Assembly: GCA_018398765.1 (NCBI GenBank)
Contig: JAHBMJ010000095.1
Span: 1 to 47,839, forward strand
Source of the DNA: Chromera velia
Lineage: Eukaryota > Sar > Chromeraceae
Direction: 5' to 3'
DNA length: 47,839 nt
Shown here: piece after piece, positions 1 through 11,746 of the stretch
Numbering within the stretch: the stretch's first letter is position 1
Layout of the letters: every line of letters starts with the position of its first letter
Position numbers and translations under genes: made by a program
Notes under the pieces: generated by a model
What the model saw: only the letters and a program-made list of their open reading frames with translations
Told to the model about the DNA's origin: nothing
Databases searched by the model: none

Positions 1-356
1 AAGACAGGAAGGAAAGAAGGAGAAGACGTCAAGGAAGAAAAAAACTGACCGTCAAGCGGATTCAGGCAAACAGCGCCGTGAAATCGTCCAGGACGGGGCC
101 CCGCGACATGACAGAACAGGCCGGGTGTCCCAAAGCTCGCACCGTTGACTAGAGGACGCCATCGCTTCTTCGTCTTCACGTACAGTGGATCTGCACACAA
201 GAGCGAAGAGCAAGGGAACCGAGAAGAAGCGTCAGAGAAATCGAGGGGCCGGAAACTTTCGATACTAACGAACAGGAGCCTACACTAAGACTAGTAGCAC
301 TCTACAAGAAGCACGCGGAAAGTCAGCAGACATCCACCAGAGAAGCGATCGAGAGC
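1..356. repeat. Long direct repeat, copy 1
   Basis: This segment recurs at 1109-1464, with a constant offset of 1108 bp and only about four substitutions seen by eye (for example near 147, 254-255 and 331). It starts at the window edge, so it may extend further left. The ends lack the TG...CA termini of a typical LTR, and no reverse transcriptase or integrase lies between the copies. A tandem segmental duplication is the simplest reading. Confidence 0.9.
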
Positions 357-1108
357 AACAGAACACATACCGGAACACTAATCGAACGAGAGAGAACCGA
401 AAGATCGAATCCGAAGATGCCGAGGCGAGAGGAAATGAGCGAAGGAACTCGGCGAGCGAAAAGAAGCCAAGCGAATGAAAAGTATCTGCAGAGTTCGTCG
501 ATCGATCAGCCGTGGAGCAAGCAATCGATGCTAAAGTCTTCTATGGGCAGCACGTCGACCACGCAGGGTTACCCCCTGCGACCTCAGGGTACAGTGCTGA
601 GTACCCCTGAGGCTGCCGTTCGTATCTACCGAGAAGAACGCACACTGTCCTACTGTGCTTGGAAAGGTTGTGGACTAGAGACTGCGGCGGAGACAGAGAG
701 CCCCCCCGTTGATTCGCCCTCAGTGTACACCGAGCATGAACGTCAAAAGCCCACAAAAGCAACAGACGGACAAACCGACTATGCGCGCATCTCATGCCTG
801 CCCTCACTTCTCCTCTTATGTATACACACAAAAGGTTCACACCCCTCGGATATGTATCTCTCTGCCGTCTGTCCAAAGCTGAGTTGAACGGGCCGAGCCG
901 TAAGAGGTGGAAAACTGAATCGATCGACGAAGCGACGCGGAAAGGCCGAGAATCTCCACACACAACTAGAGATCTCTGCTTCTCGTCTCTCTGCTTGAAT
1001 TCCACTGGTCCCTTCGATTGAACCGAACACAGGGAACGACAAACAAAACAATAGAACGAAGGAAGTGGGGAAGGAAGGAAAGCAGGGAGGCAATCCAATG
1101 AATGAATA

Positions 1109-1464
1109 AAGACAGGAAGGAAAGAAGGAGAAGACGTCAAGGAAGAAAAAAACTGACCGTCAAGCGGATTCAGGCAAACAGCGCCGTGAAATCGTCCAGG
1201 ACGGGGCCCCGCGACATGACAGAACAGGCCGGGTGTCCCAAAGCTCGCACCGTTGACTAGAGGACGCCATTGCTTCTTCGTCTTCACGTACAGTGGATCT
1301 GCACACAAGAGCGAAGAGCAAGGGAACCGAGAAGAAGCGTCAGAGAAATCGAGGGGTTGGAAACTTTCGATACTAACGAACAGGAGCCTACACTAAGACT
1401 AGTAGCACTCTACAAGAAGCACGCGGAAAGTCAGCAGACGTCCACCAGAGAAGCGATCGAGAGC
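1109..1464. repeat. Long direct repeat, copy 2
   Basis: This is the second copy of the 1-356 segment. Similarity stops abruptly after the shared GAGAGC at 1459-1464. The sequence between the copies (357-1108) has small open frames on both strands, but none resembles a known protein or carries a recognisable domain, and I do not call a gene there. Confidence 0.9.
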
Positions 1465-1924
1465 CTGGCTTTCACCCCGAAACCTTTTTGCCTGCGCGCA
1501 ACATGAATACATGGTCACAAGAATTGAGAGGTGATCAAGGATGAGAAAAGGGCTAGAATTGAGAGACGGTTGACGTAAACATGCTCCTGCGATCATGCAT
1601 AAAAAAAACACAGGATGCTCCTCTTCGTTCTTTTCTTTTCTTGCCCTCCGCCTGATAATCTTTGATTGCACACGCTATTGTTCAAAGCATTAATTCCAGT
1701 CAGCCTATGCACGTACAGTCCTGCTACATGAAATGCAAAGAAGATCCATGGCATTGCGTCTACATGTTGCTTTCCCCCCAAAGTAAAAAGATCCTTTGTG
1801 TGGATTCGTCTCTCAAAGTTGTGACCATTTCAAAAGGACCAATTTCAAAAGACGTCTGACACTCAGAGAGTGAGAGTTCAGCCGGGCAAACAATGGCTTC
1901 TCGTCTAATGATGTCTAATCTGGC
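1465..1924. other. No gene seen
   Basis: Only short overlapping frames without recognisable features are present. I see no repeat or RNA gene in this stretch. Confidence 0.5.
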
Positions 1925-2094
1925 TTGAGGCTCACAGAGGAAAGGGGCGTGTGCATGTCCCCATGCGAATCCAAACCAGCCTCACCTTTGCTCTTGGCGG
2001 GTCAGCACCTTCAGGCTTGCCCAGCAACCTCCAGCTTGCAGCCGCCCTTCGCATCTACCAGCACGTCCTTCTGTCGTGTGGTCCTCTGGCGCGC

Positions 2095-2405
2095 GGACAA
2101 CGGAAGCAGAAGCAGAAGTGCTGTCTGCCGGGGCGCGAGCAGCGGATGCAGAAGCAGAAGCAGAACTGCTGTCTGCCGGGGCGCGAGCAGCGGATGCAGA
2201 AGCAGAAGCAGAACTGCTGTCTGCCGGGACGCGAGCAACGGATGCAGAAGCAGAAGCACAAGCAGAAGTGCTGTCTGCCCGGGCGCGAGCAACGGATGCA
2301 GAAGCAGAAGTGCTGTCTGCCCGGGCGCGAGCAACAGATGCAGAAGCAGAAGCAGAAGCAGAAGCGCTGTCTGCCGGACCAGGTCTGCCGGAGAGACCTG
2401 CAGAC
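2095..2405. repeat. Minisatellite with hexamer-step length variation (AGCAGA-rich)
   Basis: The shared marker CTGTCTGCC begins at 2121, 2169, 2217, 2271, 2313 and 2367, giving unit lengths of 48, 48, 54, 42 and 54 bp. All units differ by multiples of 6 because the AGCAGA hexamer varies in number. Frames therefore stay open on both strands. The minus strand reads as an Ala/Ser/Arg-rich repeat (an open frame from 2629 down to 1982) and could be the 3' end of the minus-strand repeat gene to its right. Coding status is unproven. Confidence 0.8.
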
Positions 2406-2471
2406 GTAGAGTTGACTGCAAAGCCCCTGGGAAGGGACCGACAGGACCGCGCTCGCGCGTTCCTCTCAGCT

Positions 2472-5400
2472 CTACTCTCTCTCCTCCTTTCTTCTGCTGC
2501 TTCTGCTGCTGCTAGTCCTTCTGTTGCTACGCGGAGAAAACGGTCGGAGGGGGCCAAAGCAGGATTTCTCTCCATTCTCCCCGTGCCCAATAGCTCCAAA
2601 GTATTTCTCCATTTCCACCCAGGCTGCATCCACCTCCCTCGAGTGAGACCTCTCCTCTGCGCGATCCGCCAGTCCCTGCAGAAGTCTCAGAGGGACAAAC
2701 TCTCTCTCCGTCCCGCCTGCTCGCACATGAAACAGGCTCTCCCGCGCAAAGAGCCACCGAGCCTTGTGCTCTCTCCAGCTTCGGCCCAACTCTGTCCTCT
2801 GCCACCCTCTTTCCCTCTCCCGGTCCCACGGAAAGCCCGAGAACGGAAATTCGTCCGCGAAACGAGGGGGAGGAGGTGGCGCACACGTCGGGAATCTCGT
2901 GCGAGTCGGGCCAAGGTTTCGAGGTCGGTAGAGGAACCACAATGGAGGGCGGATCCCTTCCATCTGCCGATTGGAGCCTGACTCAAAGGGGACGGCAGGC
3001 CTCACGCTGGTGGGGGCCCCTCCCGAAGATGCAGAAGGCGCACGCGATTGGGCATGCGATGGCTGTCTCTCTCTTGCAGAAGGCGGACGCGATTGGGCCG
3101 ACCGCTGTCTCCCTGACGCAGCAGGCTGAGTCAGACACGTCGACTGACCCCAAGACCAGTGCCTTTGGAAAGGGTCTGCATATCCTCCAGTGAGCTGCCG
3201 TTGGTGATCAGCCAGCACAGGTGTGGGGTCGAGGGAGGCCCTGGGCAGGACGTGACTGCTTCTATTGTGAGAGGGAACCGAGCTGGAGGGCTGTGCGGGC
3301 ATGTTGGAGGGAAGGGAAGGATTCTGGAAAAGGTTTTGACCTTCTCTCACCGGGTCTTCCTCCTTCTCCTCTGTGACGGCAGGGGTAAGGGAAGGCTTTG
3401 TTCCCTCGGCCTCAACCTTCTCTGGCCCTTCCTGTTTCTCTCTCGGTCCGTCTTCCTCTGCGGCTGCCTCTTCACGGGGAGTCAACGACTCCCGCTGAGT
3501 ATGAAGGGGTGGGGGGCCGTGCCCCTCTGCGACAGACAGTAGGTGTGACTGCACTGGAGGTTCCGATCCCTCTGAGGGAGACGGTGGGTGTGACTGCACT
3601 GGAGTTGCCGGCCCCTCTGCTACAGACGGTGGGTGGGATTGCACTGGAGGTGCCGATCCCTCTGCGACAGACGGTGGGTGCGATTGCACTGGAGGTTCCG
3701 ATCCGTCTGCGACAGACGGTGGGTATGACTGCACTGGAGTTGCCGGCCCCTCTGCAACAGACGGTAGGTGTGACTGCACTGGAGTTGCCGGCCCCTCTGA
3801 GACAGACGGTGGGTGGGACTGCACTGGAGGTTCCGATCCCTCTGCCACAGACGGTGGGTGCGATTGCACTGGAGGTTCCGATCCCTCTGCGACAGACGGT
3901 GGGTGCGATTGCACTGGAGTTGCCGGTCCCTCTGCAACAGACGGTGGGTGCGATTGCACTGGAGGTGCCGATCCCTCTGAGACAGACGGTGGGTGCGATT
4001 GCACTGGAGGTGCCGATCCCTCTGCGACAGACGGTGGGTGCGATTGCACTGGAGGTTCCGATCCGTCTGCGACAGACGGTGGGTGTGACTGCACTAGAGG
4101 TGCCGATCCCTCTGCGACAGACGGTGGGTGCGATTGCACTGGAGGTTCCGATCCCTCTGAGGGAGACGGTGGGTGTGAGTGCACTGGAGTTGCCGGCTCC
4201 TCTGCGACAGACGGTGGGTGTGACTGCACTAGAGGTGCCGATCCCTCTGCCACAGACGGTGGGTGCGATTGCACTGGAGGTTCCGATCCCTCTGCGACAG
4301 ACAGTGGGTGTGACTGCACTAGAGGTGCCGATCCCTCTGCGACAGACGGTGGGTGCGATTGCACTGGAGGTTCCGATCCTGCACTAGAGGTGCCGATCCC
4401 TCTGCGACAGACGGTGGGTGCGATTGCACTGGAGGTTCCGATCCGTCTGCGACAGACGGTGGGTGTGACTGCACTAGAGGTGCCGATCCCTCTGCGACAG
4501 ACGGTGGGTGCGATTGCACTGGAGGTTCCGATCCCTCTGAGGGAGACGGTGGGTGTGAGTGCACTGGAGTTGCCGGCCCCTCTGCGACAGACGGTGGGTG
4601 TGACTGCACTAGAGGTGCCGATCTCTCTGCCACAGACGGTGGGTGCGATTGCACTGGAGGTTCCGATCCGTCTGCGGGTGTGACTGGACTAGAGGTGCCG
4701 ATCCCTCTGCGACAGATGGTGGGTGCGACTGTGCAGCTTGAAGGAGAGGATCCCTCGGGGGGTCGAGAGAGGGCAGGACGTGACTCCTTCTATTGTGAGA
4801 GGGAACCGAGCTGGAGGGCTGTGCGGGCATGTTGGAGGGAAGGGAAGGATTCTGGAGTAGGCTTTGATCTTCTCTCACCGGGTCTTCCTCCTTCTCCTCT
4901 GTGACGGCAGGGGTAAGGGAAGGCTTTGTTCCCTCGGCCTCAACCTTCTCTGGCCCTTCCTGTCTCTCTCTCGGTCCGTCTTCCTCTGCGGCTGCCTCTT
5001 CACGGGGAGTCAAGGGTTCCTGCTGACTGTGAGGGGGGGGGTGGGATTGGACGAAAAATGGTTGACGAGAATGGAGAGGCGGCTGGTTGGATGGAGGGAA
5101 AGCAGCTTGTCGTGCCTGCTGAAGAGACGGGTGGTGAGAAAGAGCCCCTCGAGACTGCTGACGGGACTGCAGGAGAGGAGACGTCCTTTTTGATTGGGGT
5201 GCGGAAGAGTGTTGGTGCTGCTGGGGGACACGGGTCTCCTGCGATCGGGACAGAGACAGAGAGCCCGTCGGTCCCACCCATCTCCTCAAAAGTCTGCGTT
5301 CTCCCTCTGCATCTTCCATAGCATCTACCCCGGGAACAGTCAAAGTGCCCTCATTGGACCACACCCCCAGAGGCCGTGCCCTCCCTGCCTCTCCACCTCC

Positions 5401-6186
5401 ACCCTCCCGGTTCTCTTGGGGACGGACGGCATCTCTTTGTGTCCCCTGTGCAGGTTCCGAGATGTCCACCGTCTCGTCCCTCGCCCCTGGGGGCACTTCT
5501 GTTGATGCTGCAGCACGGGGAACAAAAGGAACAGAGGCCAAAGAGGAGGAGAAACGGCGTTGAGGGGCGTTGGCAGCGGCGGGTTGGGGCCCTGCTGGCG
5601 GCTGCTGGACAGATGCCGGGGGAGGGGTGGGGAGAGCAAGCGATGGCCCTCTAGAGAGCATCGGTAAGGGAGGGTGCGGCAGCCCTTGAGGTGCCGCCCC
5701 CTCTGACTCAGAAGGCAGACGCGACTGGGCATGCGACGCCTGTCTCTCTCCCACAGACGGAGGGTTCGAGAGCCCTTGAGGTGCCGCCCCCTCTGACTCA
5801 GAAGGCAGACGCGACTGGGCATGCAACGCCTGTCTCTCTCCCACAGACGGAGGGTTCGAGAGCCCTTGAGGTGCCGCCCCCTCTGACTCAGAAGGCTGTC
5901 GCGACTGGGCATGCGACCTCTCCCTCTCGCGTACCCCCCCCTCTTCGAAGTCCACCACCCTCTCTCTCTCTCTGTCTCTCTGTGCCTCCCCTCCCATGTC
6001 AGCAGTCAGATTGATGCCTCCCTCCGGCTCCAGCAGTTCTTCCGCAAAAACACTTCTCTGGGGGGGCACCCTGTTGATGCATCGTCCTAAGACCCTACGA
6101 GCGGGACTGAAGGAGTCCGCAAGGGCTGCAGAGAGGGCTAAGGGGAGCACATGACTTCGAGAAGCACCCGTGTTGGTCCACCTGCA
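2472..6186 (-). CDS. Ser/Pro/Gln-rich tandem-repeat protein region (gene D), reading frame broken in array
   Basis: I do not recognise this gene. On the minus strand, one open frame runs from above 6186 to about 4690 and another from 4364 to the stop at 2472. Both encode 15-aa units of the type VQSHPPSVAEGSAPP and flanking Glu/Pro-rich sequence. The left (C-terminal) part has better-looking sequence, including aromatic and charged stretches such as RPPLWFLYRPRNLGP near 2900 and WVEMEKYFGAIGHGE near 2600. The right part begins after a likely 3' splice site near 6187 and contains LGRCINRVPPQRSVFAEELL. Two truncated array units (about 4365-4390, short by 25 bp, and about 4665-4690, short by 10 bp) shift the frame, so no continuous protein can be read. 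Possible explanations are an assembly collapse in the repeats, extra splicing, or a decayed gene. The plus-strand frame across the array (3398-4387) stays open because the period is a multiple of 3 and is probably a shadow. The protein is probably disordered, and no function can be inferred. Confidence 0.4.
3243..3505. repeat. Segmental duplicate flanking the 45-bp array, left copy
   Basis: This stretch matches 4771-5033 at a constant offset of 1528 bp with few differences. On the minus strand both encode a Glu-rich block containing REEAAAEEDGPRE and then LPSNMPAQPSSSVPSHN. The pair brackets the 45-bp array, so array plus flank was probably duplicated together. Confidence 0.85.
3540..4735. 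repeat. 45-bp tandem array, about 26 units
   Basis: Units begin near GCACTGGAG and repeat every 45 bp. They vary among a few versions (GGTTCCGATCC, GTTGCCGGCCC, GGTGCCGATCC) arranged in a higher-order mosaic. The minus strand encodes a 15-aa Ser/Pro/Gln unit. Two units are truncated, at about 4365-4390 and 4665-4690. Confidence 0.92.
4771..5033. repeat. Segmental duplicate flanking the 45-bp array, right copy
   Basis: This is the partner of 3243-3505 (offset 1528 bp). It lies just right of the array, and its minus-strand translation is nearly the same Glu-rich block as the left copy. Confidence 0.85.
5681..5919. repeat. 90-bp tandem repeat, about 2.6 units
   Basis: The marker AGCCCTTGAG begins at 5681, 5771 and 5861. 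On the minus strand the 30-aa unit contains HAQSRLPSESEGAAPQG followed by LSNPPSVGERQA. It is part of the gene D repeat protein and is a second repeat type distinct from the 45-bp array. Confidence 0.88.
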
Positions 6187-6385
6187 TTCAACAGAGAGGG
6201 ATCCAGGGGGGGAAGGGAAGGAGGCATGGAGAAAAAGAAAACTCGTGCAGCACCTTCTGTTAACATAAGAAGAGGAAGTGGGAGAAAAGAGACGGGAAAA
6301 AGATAGGGACCCCATATCTCGCACCTACACGAACTCACTACAAACAAAAGATTTTCCCAACGAAAGATGTTCATGCACGCGCGCG

Positions 6386-6420
6386 CGCACACACACACAC
6401 ACACACAGACACACACTCAC

Positions 6421-6475
<55 letters not shown>

Positions 6476-6487
6476 TACACACACTCA

Positions 6488-6523
<36 letters not shown>

Positions 6524-6539
6524 TACACACATTCACTCA

Positions 6540-6572
<33 letters not shown>

Positions 6573-6587
6573 ACACACACTCACTCA

Positions 6588-6636
<49 letters not shown>

Positions 6637-6686
6637 AGAGAGAGAGACACACAGACACACAGACACACATACACACACTCACTCAC

Positions 6687-6723
<37 letters not shown>

Positions 6724-6832
6724 TACACACACTCACTCACTCTCTCTCTCTCTCTCTCACACACACATACACACACTCACTCACTCTCTCTCTCTCTCTC
6801 ACACACACACATACACACACACACTCACACAC
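6386..6832. repeat. Compound CA/CT microsatellite
   Basis: Alternating tracts of (CA)n and (CT)n, with interspersed ATACACACACTCACTC blocks, repeat across about 450 bp. Long open frames on both strands here (Thr/His/Ser/Leu or Arg/Glu/Cys/Val repeats) are artefacts of the dinucleotide composition. Confidence 0.95.
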
Positions 6833-7336
6833 GCCCCCCACCCAAAGATCGAGTCACTCACTCACCCTCTGCGATCCCTCGGAGTGACATCGTTTGCATC
6901 TCCAGGCAGGCGAAGGGAAGGGGGGGTGAAGCCACCTGCATGTGCGTAGACGCACGAAGTGAAGGAAGAAATGGCAGCAGGAATCTACCAGAAAGACCGG
7001 CACCAAAAAACGTTCCTGTATGGCTCCTTTGCTCTCCTATTTATTCGTTGGAGCTTCTTTTGCGTCTTTCTGTCTTCCTGCCTCCTCACCGCCCCGGACC
7101 TGTAATTTATATGCTAGGTCATATGCTTGCAAGGTCATATCACCCCCTCCCATGTGCCCTCCCACCTTTCAATCGAAAAGAGAGGAGCGAAAAAGATAAC
7201 AGCGGATAGAAAGACGCAGCTACAAAACGACGGAGACAAGAAACAGATGTAACAGACGTGAGAATGCAACGAGGCACCAACCAACCCCCCTTAATTTTGT
7301 CTTCTGTTCATGCGCCCCGGGAGGGTGCCGTCCTGT

Positions 7337-10300
7337 CTACTGTCTAACTGACCGTCTAACTGACTGACCGGTAATTGACGTCATCTCTTCCATCTGCAGA
7401 GGGGCTGATGCTCTCGGCGGTGTCACTGCCGCCAGACTTTGAGAGATGCGGCCCTCTCTGTCAGCCAGGCCCTCTCTTTCCCTTGGTTCTTCTCCGACCC
7501 TTCTGCTTGCACTTGCACCTCCTCTGCCAGCCTGGGTGTATGATGGCCGCACAGCCGATTCCGACGAGAACAGGCGGGGAATGATGCCTCCACCCTCTCC
7601 TTTGAGAATGTGGGGCATCAGGATCTCCTTTTGCTGCATTTATGCACTCACGAGAAGAGCGGCACATGAAGGGGTGAGGGAAGAATTACGTGAAGAAGGA
7701 GGAAAGAAGCAGAACGGAAAAGAAAGCAGCAAACCGGGTTGACAAAAATCGGTTTCAGCACGCGGAAAACCAATCATAAACACCACACACAAAGGATTAA
7801 AGAACGTTCATTCCGGCAGGCAAACAGGCAAGTAAGCAAACATGCAAGCAGGCGTATCTCTCAAATTCTCCATCCCCTTCTCAACTCGATCATTACACTT
7901 CCCTTTATCATCTCCCTTCCTTTCCTCTCTGTGTCCTTGAGGGAAGAGACCACTCAAAGAAGACCGACCGACCTGCTGGAGCGTCTGGGGTCGGGTTCTC
8001 GAAGGGTCCCTGGGCTGTCTCTCTCTCTCTCGGCCTTCGAGGGCTACGGATAGGTAGGTCTCTCTGGGGAGGCTCTCGTGAGCTACTGGGGCCCTTGCAC
8101 GGGGAGCGGGTGCCAGTGAGTGCCTCATTACCTCTCTGGTGGCAGGTGAGAAGGCTCTTGGAGGGGGGTCGTGTTCCTCTCCAGTCCTCCTGACAGGGGG
8201 CTCCAGCGGGGCACTGCATGAATTGAATTTAATGTCCTCAGTATGTATGCAGTCAGGCCGTGCAGGGGAATTTGAAGGAAGGAAGATTCATGCAGGTCTG
8301 TCTTAAGCATCCGTATGATCTTGAAGAGGACAGGGGGGGAGCGAAAAAAAGGGGAAATGCACATGAGGCTGGAGTCTTGACAGGATGAAGAGAAAGAGAG
8401 GAACAGAGACCCGTTGTGACTAATCAGCGCTCCACATGCTGTTCTCCTATTCTCCTCTTTAGCAAACAATCTCTTTTTTTCATGATGTCTTAATTTCATT
8501 GAAGAACAAAGGGTTCCTTGCCTGACTCAACCCCAAAAGAGACCTTTCTCTCTTTCACGCTCTTCCAAGTAACCAACAAGAAAGACCAACCGGCCAACCA
8601 AGGAACGAACGAACGAAAGCGCCAACTGACCGACCTTGAGTCCCTCCTCACTTCATCTTCATCCTGTCTCCGCAGAGCAGCAGAGGACGTCACGCTCCCA
8701 CTCCTCAGACGGGAGCCCTCCCTCAGAAAGGCACTCCTGTTCGGACCCCGGAAGGGACTGTTCAGAGCTCCTGCTGCTGCTGCAGACCTGCCCCCATGCT
8801 CAGAGTTCAGCAGGGGGGCATGGCTGAGGGGAGGAGTCTCTGCCCTCGAGGTGCCGCCAGGGGTCGGGGGGGACCTCTCTGTTGCAGCACCGAGGAGAAG
8901 GAGGCCGGAGGGGCCAGAGACCTCTCCACTCTCTGCAGGGATGCAGGAAGGACAGAGAGAAAGAAAGAAAAGGCAGGAGAAGGGAAGGGAAAGAAGGTTT
9001 CAATAAGAAAGAGAGAAGGAAACCCAGAAGCAGAGGCTTCTAGAGAAATGACCTGGGAGCAAAAAGAGTAGAAAAAGAGCAAAGAGGGATCTCATGAGCA
9101 GACAGACAGAGGAAGGAATCCGAAGCCACCGAGAGAGAAAGAGAGACGCCTGCATGGCAAACAAGAGGAAGAGAAAATGAACAAAACATAGAGAGAAAGG
9201 CGAGCTGAACAGAAGAAACAAAAGCCTTGGATTGCATTCTCTTCGGCTGGCTCTTTTGCTTTCTCACTCACTCACACACCCCTTCACTCACTGTATGCCT
9301 GACTGACCGACCGACCGCGTCTCTGCTCGGGGACGGGGGGGGGTCCCTCCTCCTCCTCGACCTCCGCACTTCCTCTCGGCAATGCTTCATTTGGGGGGTC
9401 TCGTGGGCCCTGGGCGCCTGTAGAAGCAAAGAGCGGCTGCTCTGCAAGGGGGGTCCGGAAAGAGTCCCGACGGGGGGCGTGGGCTTTGTTCGTTGCTGCA
9501 GCGCCCCCTCTTCTGTCTCCGTCTCTCTGTGCTTGGCCGGGCTGACGGTGAGCGGGAGGGGGCACCTCTTGTTTGATCTTTCTGTCCTTTTCCTTCTCTT
9601 CTGCAGACTTTGGCTTTTGCTCTGGTGTGTCTTTGTCTCTTCGCGCAGAATTGAGACGGGAAAGGTTTTTGTTCTCTTTTTTCTTCGGGACAGCGGCAGT
9701 GTCTACTCGTTCGCCAGGGTTCTCTTTCTCCTCCTTCTCTCCTTTTTTCTTCTTTTTGTTGGATTTTTCTCGAGTGATTTTGGGGAGGTCTGAGGGTCCA
9801 CTTGTTTGTTTGTCTCCGATGGGAGGACGGGGATGGGACTTTGCCTGTTTCTTTTCCTCTTCTTTTCCCTTTCCTTGTTCTTCTGCTTTGTCGTGCAGGG
9901 CTTTTTTGTCTTCCTCGTCCTTTTCAGTTCTCTCCCTGTCTCCCTCACGATCAAGAGACGCACAGGGACGGGGGAGAAGGGAAGAAAAGGATCTCTTTCT
10001 CTGCTCAGTCTTTTGAGGGGAGGGTTGAGGGGGCTCGCCCTCGCGCTCCCTTATCCCTGCCTCTCTCTCTCCGACCTCTCCGAACCCCAACCAACTCCCT
10101 GCCATCTGCTGACGATAAGAACGGAAAGTGGAAGGAAGTGCCGGCACAGCCTCCGTCTCCTCCCTCTCTGCCCCCTCAAGCACAGTACCCAGAGAGGATC
10201 GATGCCGATCCTTCTCTCTCCCTCTCCCTGCTGTCTCTAGGTCCACATCCGACGACCCCCCCTCAAGAGCGGCCCCCCCGGAGGAGAGACGGCGGTTGAG

Positions 10301-11245
10301 GCCCAGGGCTTCATACGAGGCTGCAGACAGCGCAGTCACGGACCTACGGAAGCTGGCGGCCTGCATCATGATCGCCCCTGCTCCTCTCCCTGCCAATTCC
10401 TGCAGACGGGAAGGGAAAAGCTCGACAGGTCGGGCAGACGGGAGGCGAGACGGGACGAAGATGGAATGAGAGAAACGAACGAAGAGAAGGATGTTGAAGG
10501 GGCCGTGGAATCGAAACAACAACGAAGGCGGTACGGACATTCACATTGGAATGCAAAATTGATGCACAGACTAGACGTCTTGTTTTTCCTGCGCGCACCG
10601 GCAATGAAGCAGACCAAGCCTCGTCAGAGACAACAGCCAAGAAGGGATGTTGCAGCAACACGCAGAGACCCCAAATGAATTCCAGTCTCCCTGCTTTCCT
10701 GCTCAACGAATGCCACTCTGCAGACATACCTGTACATCATCTGCGGTTTTCTCAATCCTCCTCATGGTGTGTCCCTTCAGGATTTGGTCTGTTTTTCTAA
10801 ACTGCTTCAAGGTTATCATCACAACGTTGTGCAGAACCATCAGACCAGCAACCACAGACGCACCCACAAGCATTGCCAGCTTCCTGTTTTTATCAGTTGC
10901 CACCCTACCTACCTCCCCTACGGCCACAATGTAAGGAACAGAAAATTCCCCCAACGCCCCCGCCGCAATTGCCACCAGCACGCCAAAGAGCACAGAGGCC
11001 ACCACGCAGGTAACCCCGAGGAAGGAAAACTGACGTTTCCAAAGAACCAAAAGAGCAGTAACGATCTGAACCAGGGACAAAGTGGACGAAACAAAATCCT
11101 CAATACGAAAGAAGTAGATCATAAAGAGGACCTGTGTACCCAGAATCCCTGCATATGCCTCCCAACAAGCCTGGTAACACCGCGTCCTCGTGGGTCCCTC
11201 AGGGTTGTGGTTGGCAACTTCGTTCCTGAAAGTCTCCAGATCCAT
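7337..11245 (-). CDS. Four-TM membrane protein with long charged tail (gene C), five-exon model, about 766 aa
   Basis: I do not recognise the family. The model joins five minus-strand exons whose phases fit: 11245-10730, 10399-9292, 8932-8635, 8213-8132 and 7633-7337. Exon 1 starts MDLETFRNEV and has four hydrophobic segments at about residues 31-47, 51-69, 73-98 and 122-147, so an integral membrane protein is likely. The first intron has a clear donor (CAG|GTATGT) and acceptor (CTGCAG|GAATTGG). Exon 2 encodes a low-complexity, Lys/Glu/Arg-rich tail. It could stop at 9284, but a strong donor (A|GTGAGTGA) just before that stop joins in frame to exon 3 (Ser/Pro/Arg-rich). Exon 4 may be longer, since the frame stays open past 8132. 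Exon 5 contains EILMPHILKGEGGGIIPRLF and ends at the stop at 7337. The first two exons are the best supported and the last three are tentative. A membrane anchor with a cytoplasmic disordered tail is an inference. Confidence 0.62.
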
Positions 11246-11746
11246 CTCGTCGGGGTATTCGTCTTAGTTTAGTTTTTTCATCACAACAGATTTGAGCGTG
11301 GACTTTTACTTACTACAGATGACACAGAGAAACGCCTGGTGCTCTCCTTGCAAAGGAGAAAGCAACAAGCAGCACGAACCCGTCGGGAAGAACCCTGCTG
11401 GTGTTCTTCACACGGGAACTCTCTTCGACAGAGCCTCACAATTAATGTCGAAACTCTCTGGAAAATCCCTAAACAGCAAAGAACTCCACGACTCGACTGG
11501 TCACAAAGAATATAGGACTGTCTCTTTTCGCTTTCTTCCCAGATTGACGGCACTCTACCGGAGGATGGGAGGGGTCTGACAGTCAACTCTCCTTCGTGGC
11601 ATATTGTGGCATCTCGATCGTCACTGCAATTTCTTTTCTCGAAGTGGTATCGGTGTATCATGGTGAATCGGTCAAATCATGGTGGGCTCCTATATACCGC
11701 GCGGGCGGCGGGCCCCCGGCGAGGGCGCCCCGGCCCCCCCCCCCCC
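11246..11746. other. Upstream region of gene C, no gene seen
   Basis: Only short overlapping frames lie here. The right end becomes a GC-rich tract and then a C run that abuts the N gap. Confidence 0.45.

Noticed and set aside
1-1464. LTR retrotransposon
   Set aside because: The repeats lack TG...CA ends, a primer-binding site and any polymerase or integrase frame between them.
3398-4387. Plus-strand 329-aa frame across the 45-bp array
   Set aside because: It exists because the period is a multiple of 3 and units lack stops in several frames. The minus-strand reading continues into better protein-like sequence outside the array.
6278-7209. Long plus and minus frames in the CA/CT tract
   Set aside because: Simple dinucleotide repeats give stop-free Thr/His/Ser/Leu or Arg/Glu frames; no other coding evidence.
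8518-9006. Plus-strand 162-aa frame
   Set aside because: It is antisense to a minus-strand exon (8932-8635) that fits the phases of gene C, and has no recognisable feature of its own.
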